Origin: CAYQIM01 sp964417555
Lineage (GTDB): Bacteria > Pseudomonadota > Gammaproteobacteria > Diplorickettsiales > Diplorickettsiaceae
NCBI GenBank assembly: GCA_964417555.1
Contig: CAYQIM010000030.1
Location: forward strand, 1-9,460
Length of the DNA: 9,460 bases
Direction: 5' to 3'
Positions 1-6,114 of the stretch are shown in pieces (position 1 is the first letter of the stretch; every line of letters starts with the position of its first letter). Under the pieces are notes generated by a model. It did not search any database and was not told the origin of the DNA. It saw nothing but the letters and a program-made list of their open reading frames with translations. The position numbers and the translations under genes were made by a program.

Positions 1-254
1 GACGCAGGACGAATCGCGGCCTAATTTCAGTCGCGTGATGCGAATTAATTTTGGGGACACGATGGCCAAAATTTTTCATGAGCATAGCGACTCGCTTGTT
101 ACATGGATACCGAATAATTCTGTAGGTAAATTTGAATCATCGTTTGTTTTAGTTATTTTAATTCTAATTAACATATTTATTTCCAATTAATTTTTTTTTT
201 AAATTATCTTCGCAAAATTAATTATTTTTAAAATTAAATGGCGAGTGTAAAAAA
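1..254. other. Non-coding leader: GC-rich edge then AT-rich upstream region
   Basis: The first ~45 bases are clearly richer in G+C than what follows and contain CG-rich blocks, so they may be the end of a dispersed repeat or of a gene cut by the window edge. One frame is open from position 2 to a stop at 188-190, but its second half is only AT-rich low-complexity sequence and I recognise no family in it. From about 140 to 250 the sequence is nearly all A and T, including a T10 run at 191-200, and probably holds the promoter of the gene at 255. Several -10-like hexamers occur, but none has a convincing -35 partner. A tiny ORF at 238-258 (MASVKK) ends in a TGA that overlaps the ATG at 255, so it could couple translation or be chance. 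Confidence 0.4.
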
Positions 255-1868
255 ATGACAGACCCAGTAATAAATTCAACTATTGATGTTGAGCCTCTAT
301 ATGATAGCCCACGTCCTATACCAAGTTGTGATGTGTATGATGTACCACCTTTGCAACACCACGTTAATTTTTCAACACTTGCTGCGGCAGAAGGTTTACA
401 GTCTATCTATGATGTTCCAAGACCTGTTTTTGAAAATGTGCAGCTAACTCAAACTGCCACAGTGAGTTCACCGTCTCTCTATGATATTCCAAGGCCTGTT
501 TATGAAAATATGCAACGAACTCAATTACAAGCGGCATTAAATGATTTTGCAGAAAATGGTGGGAATTTGTATGAAATACCATCAAGTAACGTTTTCGTGT
601 CTGATAATGATGGTTTTATGTCTATCGATAGAATTCGGGAACGACTGTCTATCACGCAAGAAAGAATGGTTGAGTTAATTAATCGGCCTTTACCAGCTAT
701 TCCTTCTGATAAAATTTCTGCTGAAGAAGAGGAACGTTTTAAAGCAGCAAGTAGAGTAGCAGCGGCTAGGGCAGAAATGGATCCTGTATTGCAAGCTTCA
801 CTGACTAACGTGAGAAAGGAAGCGGTTAGAGTGGCAACGGGTATCGTTGTGCCAGATGAGGTGGAAGCCGTTGAAACGAAGGCCGCAAGCTTAGGAACAG
901 TTGAATTACGAAAAGAATTAAAAGAATCTCGTAGTGAACTGAAGCATTTAAAACGGGAAGTAAAGCAATTACAGTCTGATAAAACTCAAAACCATCCCGT
1001 AACGCTTGAACATAAAAACCAGCAATTAAATGAGGTGAAGCAGCGCTGTAAAGAAACCGAAAAACAATATTACCAAGCGTTACAGTCTAATAGAACAACC
1101 TTGCGCGATAAAATTGATTACGCAGTATATAGGGTTAAAAATGCAGTAAAAAATACCTGGGCCAGTGTTAAGGAAAATTTTAGTGTAAAACAGTCACAAA
1201 AAGTAACTAGGACGGCAGAGGAAGCAGAAAAACAACGGCAAAGTGTTTTACAGACACAAAGACAGGAACAACGTGTTATCGAACACCCACACTTAGAAAG
1301 AGAAACGCAAGTTGCGCCTAAAAATAGTTTATTGTCGGAAAGAACGCAGCAGGCTCTTGGAAATCTAGATACCGTCATGAGTGAATTAGGTAGTGCGGTA
1401 CAGAAAGAAGCACAAAGACAAACACAGCCAGTCATTAATAATCCAAAGCAAGTTGCAGATAGTCAACAAGCTGATGCTTTACAGCAGGAAGAAAAGCGGC
1501 AAAAACAGCGGCAGCAGGAAGAAAGACAACAGCAAGCAAAAGAAGAAGCACAAAGGTTGCAGCAACAATTAGAAAGGGAAAAAGATGAAAACCAGCCAAG
1601 AGTGGTTGGTGCAGTATTGAAAGAAAATCCAGTTGAGAAAGAAACAGCAAGAAAGCAAGCGGAAGAAGAGGCAAGGAAAAAAGCGGAGGAAGAAGCAGCA
1701 AGAAAGCAAGCAGAAGAAGAAGCAAAAAGAAAAGCTGAGGAAGAAGAAAAAAAACGTAAACAACTTGAGTTATTAAAAAAACAGCAAGAAGAGGAAAAAA
1801 GAAAGCGTGAGGAAGAAGAAAGGAGAAGAAGGGAAGAAGAAAAGAGAAGACGAGAGAAAACGACGTGA
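255..1868 (+). CDS. Putative secreted effector with YDxP tyrosine motifs, SH3-ligand motif and long coiled coil
   Basis: I recognise no named ortholog. The N-terminus holds a cluster of tyrosine motifs: Y16 (EPLYDSPRP), Y28 (DVYDVPPL), Y52 (SIYDVPRP), Y76 (SLYDIPRP), Y83 (PVYENM) and Y106 (NLYEIP). YDxP is the form bound by Crk/Nck-type SH2 domains when phosphorylated in Cas-family scaffolds, and Y-x-N is the Grb2 SH2 form. Residues 144-150 (RPLPAIP) fit the class I SH3 ligand pattern RxxPxxP. Residues 213-275 and roughly 400-535 are rich in E, K, Q and R and should form coiled coils, the last part being repeats of A-E-E-E-A-x-K-K type. No signal peptide or membrane segment is visible, as expected for type IV effectors. 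The start has only a weak ribosome site (GCGAG at 241-245). The natural end is probably 1902, because a one-base shift near 1857-1860 continues the same K/R/E pattern for about 15 more residues. The effector role is inferred from motifs. Confidence 0.75.
   Translation: MTDPVINSTIDVEPLYDSPRPIPSCDVYDVPPLQHHVNFSTLAAAEGLQSIYDVPRPVFENVQLTQTATVSSPSLYDIPRPVYENMQRTQLQAALNDFAENGGNLYEIPSSNVFVSDNDGFMSIDRIRERLSITQERMVELINRPLPAIPSDKISAEEEERFKAASRVAAARAEMDPVLQASLTNVRKEAVRVATGIVVPDEVEAVETKAASLGTVELRKELKESRSELKHLKREVKQLQSDKTQNHPVTLEHKNQQLNEVKQRCKETEKQYYQALQSNRTTLRDKIDYAVYRVKNAVKNTWASVKENFSVKQSQKVTRTAEEAEKQRQSVLQTQRQEQRVIEHPHLERETQVAPKNSLLSERTQQALGNLDTVMSELGSAVQKEAQRQTQPVINNPKQVADSQQADALQQEEKRQKQRQQEERQQQAKEEAQRLQQQLEREKDENQPRVVGAVLKENPVEKETARKQAEEEARKKAEEEAARKQAEEEAKRKAEEEEKKRKQLELLKKQQEEEKRKREEEERRRREEEKRRREKTT
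402..524 (+). repeat. Tandem duplication inside the tyrosine-motif region (72-base period)
   Basis: Positions 402-452 and 474-524 match at 44 of 51 bases, offset by exactly 72 bases, so the copies stay in frame. Each encodes a unit of the form S-x-Y-D-x-P-R-P-V-x-E-N-x-Q-x-T-Q. Most differences are third-position or conservative changes, except one that turns F59 of the first copy into Y83 of the second and creates an additional tyrosine motif. Confidence 0.85.
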
Positions 1869-1948
1869 AGAACAAACTGAAAGGGTTGGATACAGAAGGT
1901 AAGAAGCCAATAAATTTTTGAATGATAGTTTTTAATGTAGAGTATAAA

Positions 1949-2335
1949 ATGAAAAAAAATAATTACTTTTATAGTTATAATAAATTGTTAACAATTCTTA
2001 GTCGAATCTTGGCTAAAGGAAAGCGTCGTTTATTTTTTTGGACAAATAAAGAAAAACCTAACAGTGATAATACGCTTTTAGCTCGCCATGAAAAATTTAC
2101 TACGGATGCGCTAAGTAAAGCCGTTCCAGTTGTGATAGCTGAGCCACCTAATTCGATAAGTGATGAAGCTATTTGGAAAGCCGCTGAAGAAGTAGATGCC
2201 TTAAAGCTAGGAGAGAATACTAAGCGATTTACAATTAAAGAGGCGAATGCTGAATTAGCTAAGCCGAACATAAATCTGAATAAACTTACTCAGCAGGAAG
2301 AACTATTTTTTCAAGAGTTAGAAAACGAAAATTAA
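1949..2335 (+). CDS. Hypothetical protein, probably N-terminal part of a frameshifted gene
   Basis: I do not recognise a family. The frame is also open from an ATG at 1922, but the ATG at 1949 is preferred. It has a TAGAG ribosome-site-like stretch at 1938-1942, six bases upstream, and gives a typical MKKNN start. The protein (128 residues) begins with a basic, aromatic-rich stretch (residues ~5-35) without a clear membrane segment and continues as a hydrophilic, probably helical region. It ends at a TAA just after the A4 run at 2328-2331. Skipping one A there carries the reading into the next ORF through I-K-Y-H-D-V-S-E-M with no stop, and the next ORF lacks a good ribosome site of its own. 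I therefore read this as the first part of one longer protein. A separate short gene remains possible. Confidence 0.5.
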   Translation: MKKNNYFYSYNKLLTILSRILAKGKRRLFFWTNKEKPNSDNTLLARHEKFTTDALSKAVPVVIAEPPNSISDEAIWKAAEEVDALKLGENTKRFTIKEANAELAKPNINLNKLTQQEELFFQELENEN

Positions 2336-2345
2336 ATATCACGAT

Positions 2346-3047
2346 GTGAGTGAAATGACGGCAGCATTTTTACGTGGTTTTATTCCTAATTCGACAACGC
2401 GGAGCAAATTGTTAAAACCTATTCGGCCGGGTAGCATAGGAAATACTGCTTCTTTACAGGAAATTATAGAGAATAGTTCATTTGTAAATCAAAATTTACC
2501 TTGTGCTAAAAGGAAAAAACCAGTTGAGACTATGCAGCCTGAAAGAGTTATTGAAAAATTTAGCAAAATTGTTGAAGATACAAGATTTAAAAATCGTGAA
2601 TTATTACTCACAGAAAAAGATACACGACAAGAACAATGTGCTGAGGTTGAAGCAATGACCAAAGCCATAGCAAAGACATTGGCTGGGGTTGCTAAAAGCA
2701 ACCAGCCGATACAAGAAGATTATCGATTGCTTAGGGATAGTTGTTCGGAGGAAGAACAGTTAAAGACATACTTTAATAGCATAATTTCAGAGCTAGATAA
2801 GATTATTAAAAGCTGTGCCGATCAGTACAGTTCTGTATATCAACGGATTAGACAGGAAATTGAGAACTTAAAAGAAGCTGCTGAAGCTGAAACAGATAAA
2901 TCTGGGTTAAGAATTTACAGTAAACCTTATTGGGAGGAACGAGCGTCTTCACAAGCCATGCAAGATTTCTTGTCGGCAGAATGTCAAAGATTAAATTCAA
3001 AGCCTTATAAAAATACAAACACCCTTATTTCGCCAGACGATTCATAA
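2346..3047 (+). CDS. Hypothetical helical protein, probably middle part of a frameshifted gene
   Basis: No family is recognised. The frame starts at a GTG (2346) or ATG (2355), and neither has a good Shine-Dalgarno sequence, which fits an internal segment of a larger gene. The product is hydrophilic: a proline/arginine-containing N-terminal part (residues 1-60), then mostly charged helix. The stretch from about residue 125 to 185 has heptad-like spacing of L, I and E/K and may form a coiled coil. After the A5 run at 3009-3013 the reading drifts into N-T-N-T-L-I-S-P-D-D-S and stops. The neighbouring frame is open from 2995 and continues into the ORF at 3088, so the last ~12 residues are probably not native. 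No signal peptide or membrane segment is seen. Confidence 0.5.
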   Translation: MSEMTAAFLRGFIPNSTTRSKLLKPIRPGSIGNTASLQEIIENSSFVNQNLPCAKRKKPVETMQPERVIEKFSKIVEDTRFKNRELLLTEKDTRQEQCAEVEAMTKAIAKTLAGVAKSNQPIQEDYRLLRDSCSEEEQLKTYFNSIISELDKIIKSCADQYSSVYQRIRQEIENLKEAAEAETDKSGLRIYSKPYWEERASSQAMQDFLSAECQRLNSKPYKNTNTLISPDDS

Positions 3048-3087
3048 CGATCTCTACCAGGAATATAATGGTAGTTATGATAGCATT

Positions 3088-3288
3088 ATGAAACAGCTGG
3101 GATATAAGCCTTTAACGAATGATGTGCCAGGAAACATTGCCGCATCTGAAACACAGGAATTAGCACTTAAACCTCAGCAAATGCAAAAAACGTCTCCTCA
3201 TTTCTTTAATTCAGTAGGCAAGACAGTAGGTAAAGTCGGCTCAACGATTGGAAGCGTTGCTTTGTCTGCTATTGTTATGCTTGATTAG
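3088..3288 (+). CDS. C-terminal part of the frameshifted hypothetical gene, with glycine-zipper-like tail
   Basis: As a separate ORF it begins at ATG 3088, but its frame is open back to 2995 and the sequence before the ATG reads like protein (H-N-D-L-Y-Q-E-Y-N-G-S-Y-D), with no ribosome site just upstream of the ATG. It is best seen as the end of the gene running from 1949. The last ~25 residues form a hydrophobic segment with glycines at 44, 48, 51 and 55 (a GxxxG-type pattern), which could insert in or associate with a membrane. Removing one A near 2330 and one near 3011 joins the three ORFs into a single frame of 446 codons including the stop. Its function is unknown. Confidence 0.45.
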   Translation: MKQLGYKPLTNDVPGNIAASETQELALKPQQMQKTSPHFFNSVGKTVGKVGSTIGSVALSAIVMLD

Positions 3289-3304
3289 ACATTAACTAGA
3301 CTTC

Positions 3305-3373
3305 TTAGGTGAAAGGCCTTCTTTTTGGTGTAGCCCTTGGCTTTTGTCGGGGCTATGTATAATTTTCACCTAA
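3305..3373. terminator. Nested inverted repeat between convergent genes, likely bidirectional terminator
   Basis: Ten-base arms at 3305-3314 (TTAGGTGAAA) and 3364-3373 (TTTCACCTAA) are perfectly complementary. Inside them a second stem, TAGCCC at 3331-3336 with GGGCTA at 3350-3355, closes a short loop. The element fills the gap between a + strand gene ending at 3288 and a - strand gene ending at 3384, where a two-way terminator is expected. There is no long T run directly after the outer stem, so intrinsic termination is likely but not certain. Confidence 0.5.
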
Positions 3374-3383
3374 AACAAGTTAA

Positions 3384-4958
3384 TTAAAATTGTTTAATTA
3401 CTTGGGCTCTGAACAGGGATAATTCAGGACCTGGTTCAGCAGAATTTGATGTTGGCTCAGAAAAAGGAGGTGAAGAAATAATGCTACTATTTTTGACAAG
3501 GTTTTCTATACTCAGTGTTTTTTGCATTTTAGGTTGTCCAATGCTGTTAGTTTCAGCTGTAGCTCGTTGGGAGTGGGACATAGTGGGTTCAGGTAGCCTA
3601 TTTTCAGTGACTGAATCCTCTTGCGGAGAGGGAGGGAGGCTATTAAATAGGCTAGAAATCTTTTGTCGCTCACGATAAATAGCATGTTGTAACTCAACAC
3701 TCGATTGTTTTGATTCTCGAAAAGTATTATAGGTTGATTGTCTATTTTTATATTGAAGATAAAGTATTCCAGCCCCCGCTGTTAATCCAATAACTCCACC
3801 AATGATGCCCACAATTAAAAGCGCGGCAGGAAAAAAATAGATTACTAAAGTGGCTATTGCTCCAATACTGGCTAATGCGCCACTAAAAGCACAAAGACTT
3901 TCCGCCAGCAAACTCATCCTGGCAACGGCTTTATCTTGCCCACTCATATAGGCAGTAGGATTCGCATTACTCTGCAATGGGGATGGCTTAATTGCATCTT
4001 TTTCATATTCTGCTTTATATTCCGATTTTATTCTTTCAATCTCGTCCGGTCTTGAAGGCTGATTGAGTTTTTTTTCAATGCCTTGTAGAAAAGCCAGTTC
4101 TACTTGTAGCTCTTCCAGTTTAACAATCGCATTTTTTTCAAACTTATTTTTTTGATAATAGGCAAATCCAATAATGGGGAGCATCAGAAGACCAATAGAG
4201 GCGGACACAGCAACAGAAAGAAATATAGCTCCACCAAAGCCAGTAACAAATCCAGCGATACCCAGCGCCGATCCAGAAGGACAAAGTGCGGCTAAAAATG
4301 CCCAGCTGCCACTGATTCGCTTCAAACCGGTTATCTTTTTTTTGCGTATTGCCAAGGCTTCGTCAAGAACTTTTTTTGTATAATAATGTGGTGCAAACTT
4401 AAGAAGGCGCTTATATATTCGATCATCTGATAATTTGGCGGCAATAATAAGGGGTATTTCGTTTTGTGCGTTGGGTTCATTGAGTAAACTTTCTGAACTT
4501 TGTTGAGATTTTTTAAGATTACTTAATTTTTTATTACGATCCTCCGATGGACTTTTTGTTTTTCTGTATTTTGCGGCTGCTGACACACCCAGCATCTCCT
4601 CAACAATCTCGAGATGACCTAGTTTCACCGCGAGATGTAATGCCGTGTCACCCGCTTCATTTTGTAAGGTGATGTCGGCACCTCTAGCAAGCAGGCATTT
4701 TACTGCAAACAATGATGATTTCTTTATCGCAAAATGTAAAAGTGTAGTGTTTTTCTCGTTGGTTTTGTTAATATTGTCAGTTGTTTCGGCTGATTTTACT
4801 AGATCATTAATCGCGTTCTTAAACGCTAATTTAGCCGGGGTATCTAGGTTGTTATCATTATTTGGAAGTGATTCAAGTGCTTTAAAGGCTTTATCGACTG
4901 CCAGGTTAATAGGGCTTTCTATCTCTGCTGTAGAGGGTGTCGAAGTTTCTACTGGCAT
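3384..4958 (-). CDS. Ankyrin-repeat protein with two membrane hairpins, candidate effector
   Basis: The 524-residue product has ankyrin repeats at about residues 69-99 and 100-130 (the second with the classic G-D-T-A-L-H-L-A core), then a degenerate third at about 163-195. Such repeats bind proteins. Two hydrophobic blocks follow, ~219-268 and ~354-402. Each is glycine/alanine rich and long enough for a two-helix hairpin, and they are separated by a charged helical segment (~270-320). The C-terminal ~120 residues are polar, serine/proline rich and probably disordered. No signal peptide is present. The ATG at 4958 has a GGGAG ribosome site eight bases upstream (4967-4971). Ankyrin proteins with membrane hairpins are common among Dot/Icm substrates of Legionella and Coxiella that act on host membranes. 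That role is inferred, since no specific ortholog is recognised. It converges with the hypothetical gene ending at 3288. Confidence 0.8.
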   Translation of the reverse strand: MPVETSTPSTAEIESPINLAVDKAFKALESLPNNDNNLDTPAKLAFKNAINDLVKSAETTDNINKTNEKNTTLLHFAIKKSSLFAVKCLLARGADITLQNEAGDTALHLAVKLGHLEIVEEMLGVSAAAKYRKTKSPSEDRNKKLSNLKKSQQSSESLLNEPNAQNEIPLIIAAKLSDDRIYKRLLKFAPHYYTKKVLDEALAIRKKKITGLKRISGSWAFLAALCPSGSALGIAGFVTGFGGAIFLSVAVSASIGLLMLPIIGFAYYQKNKFEKNAIVKLEELQVELAFLQGIEKKLNQPSRPDEIERIKSEYKAEYEKDAIKPSPLQSNANPTAYMSGQDKAVARMSLLAESLCAFSGALASIGAIATLVIYFFPAALLIVGIIGGVIGLTAGAGILYLQYKNRQSTYNTFRESKQSSVELQHAIYRERQKISSLFNSLPPSPQEDSVTENRLPEPTMSHSQRATAETNSIGQPKMQKTLSIENLVKNSSIISSPPFSEPTSNSAEPGPELSLFRAQVIKQF

Positions 4959-5090
4959 AATTTTTTCTCCCGGTCTGTTGTATTTAATTTTTTGTGTAGG
5001 CTAAATCATGGTAAAGGATTAGATTTTTATAGAATTTATATTGATAATAAATGTTAAATATTAACTAAATATTATATTACGAGAGAGAGA
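4959..5090. promoter_or_regulatory. AT-rich divergent intergenic region
   Basis: These 132 bases separate the start of the ankyrin gene (-) from the glycosylase gene (+) and should hold both promoters. A TATAAT lies on the - strand at 5071-5076, and a TTGATA on the + strand at 5041-5046. Neither has a well-spaced partner hexamer that I trust. An imperfect palindrome, GTTAA-ATA-TTAAC (5053-5065), sits between them and could be an operator, although such words are common in AT-rich DNA. The GAGAGAGAGA at 5081-5090 serves as ribosome site for the downstream gene. Confidence 0.35.
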
Positions 5091-5774
5091 ATGTATGATA
5101 TGTCGAGTTCATCCAAACTGAGCCTTTTAGCGCTCTATCAGCATTTATTAACTGTATATGGTCGCCAGTCTTGGTGGCCGGCGGATAGTCCATTTGAAGT
5201 GATGTTAGGGGCTATTCTTACACAAAATACCAACTGGTCAAATGTAGAAAAGGCTTTAAATAATTTGCGCCAAAAAATTCATTTAGATCCTGAACAAGTG
5301 CTGTTGCTTTCTCAACCAGAATTGGAAATTTGTCTAAAATCTTCGGGTTATTTCCGTGTAAAAAGCCAACGTGTACAAGCCTATTGTCGTTGGTATTTAT
5401 CTCAAGGAGGTTATGGTAGTTTACAACAATTAACTACAGTAGAATTACGTGAACGTTTACTTAAAGTGCAGGGGATTGGTCAAGAAACGGCAGATGATAT
5501 TTTATTGTATGCGTTTGATCGACCTGTATTTGTGATTGATGCTTATACACGTCGTTTGTTGCAGCGATTGCAAGTGGTGCAGGGGAATGAAAGTTATGAA
5601 ACTTTACGATCGTGGTTTGAAAAAAATTTACCGAAGCGTGTGGATTTATATAAACAATTTCATGCGTTAATTGTCTTGCATGTAAAACAGCACTGCCGTA
5701 AAAATAAACCGATGTGTGAATGTTGTAAACTGGCGAAAAATTGTTTTTACTCTGTTTCTTCGTACGATTCGTGA
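5091..5774 (+). CDS. Endonuclease III-like HhH-GPD DNA glycosylase with [4Fe-4S] cluster
   Basis: This 227-residue protein belongs to the endonuclease III superfamily of base-excision repair glycosylases. The early motif around residues 28-50 (WWPADSPFEVMLGAILTQNT) is typical of the MagIII-like branch. The helix-hairpin-helix is V126-Q-G-I-G-Q-E-T-A-D135, and the catalytic aspartate is D150 in V-I-D-A-Y-T-R-R. The lysine that makes E. coli Nth a lyase (K120) is replaced by E132, which in this branch points to a glycosylase without AP-lyase activity. Cysteines 202, 209, 212 and 218 have the C-x6-C-x2-C-x5-C spacing of the iron-sulfur loop. Substrate is not provable from sequence; alkylated purines such as 3-methyladenine are a reasonable guess. 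The start may be 5091 or the ATG at 5100, both downstream of the GAGA ribosome site. Its 3' end overlaps the convergent DUF3579 gene by 28 bases. Confidence 0.88.
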   Translation: MYDMSSSSKLSLLALYQHLLTVYGRQSWWPADSPFEVMLGAILTQNTNWSNVEKALNNLRQKIHLDPEQVLLLSQPELEICLKSSGYFRVKSQRVQAYCRWYLSQGGYGSLQQLTTVELRERLLKVQGIGQETADDILLYAFDRPVFVIDAYTRRLLQRLQVVQGNESYETLRSWFEKNLPKRVDLYKQFHALIVLHVKQHCRKNKPMCECCKLAKNCFYSVSSYDS

Positions 5775-6058
5775 ATCTTTAAACGGTTTTCATCGGCAAA
5801 TTTCATAATACATTCAAATACATCGGGATTCGTTTCTCTAAGGCTAGGGTCTAGTACTAGGCATTTTGCACTGCTGCTGTTGTTTACGCTAGGCCTAAGT
5901 TTAGGAGAATAGGTGATACGTCGATTATTAAAACTGGCTAAACAGCCACACATCCTTTCCGCCCAATCACTGGGTCGAAATTTTTCGCCACTTTCTGTAA
6001 TCCCCTCTATAACGATACGTTTTTCTTTCGTGTTTTTGGGTGATGTAGGTTCTAACAT
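5747..6058 (-). CDS. DUF3579 family protein
   Basis: The 103-residue product matches the DUF3579 pattern I know from proteobacteria: an I-V-I-E-G-I-T-E-S-G-E-K-F-R-P-S-D-W-A-E-R block (residues ~15-35), a R-I-x-Y-S-P-x-L-x-P block (~46-56), and a K-C-L-V-L-D-P-S-L-R-E-T-N-P block (~65-78). The biochemical function of the family is unknown. It is a small soluble protein with no signal peptide. The start at 6058 is the only sensible ATG ahead of the conserved core, but no clear Shine-Dalgarno sequence precedes it. It lies 56 bases downstream of the CYTH gene on the same strand, so it may be the last gene of the rpoH cluster or have its own promoter in the AT-rich gap. Its C-terminal codons overlap the end of the convergent glycosylase gene. 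Confidence 0.85.
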   Translation of the reverse strand: MLEPTSPKNTKEKRIVIEGITESGEKFRPSDWAERMCGCLASFNNRRITYSPKLRPSVNNSSSAKCLVLDPSLRETNPDVFECIMKFADENRLKIHESYEETE

Positions 6059-6114
6059 AAGCTATTTAAATTTTTATAAAGTGTATCTATATTATCGTAA
6101 TAATTGGAAATCCA

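Noticed and set aside
156..171. PmrA-like TTTAA...ATTAA spacing upstream of the effector-like gene
   Set aside because: The region is almost pure A/T, so such words are unavoidable and the cTTAA consensus is not met.
2..190. Open frame from the left edge to a stop at 188-190
   Set aside because: The second half is AT-rich low-complexity sequence and the first half matches no family I know; it could equally be a repeat edge.
238..258. Six-codon leader peptide overlapping the ATG at 255
   Set aside because: Too short to distinguish from chance and without its own ribosome site; mentioned only as a note.
1435..1875. Long hydrophobic frame on the - strand
   Set aside because: It is the complement of the Glu/Lys-rich coiled-coil coding sequence and reads as F/L/P low complexity.
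4645..5004. 119-residue frame on the + strand inside the ankyrin gene
   Set aside because: Antisense shadow of the ankyrin coding region, with no ribosome site or recognisable domain.
5053..5065. GTTAA/TTAAC palindrome as a specific operator
   Set aside because: Only five-base arms in very AT-rich DNA; no regulator can be assigned.
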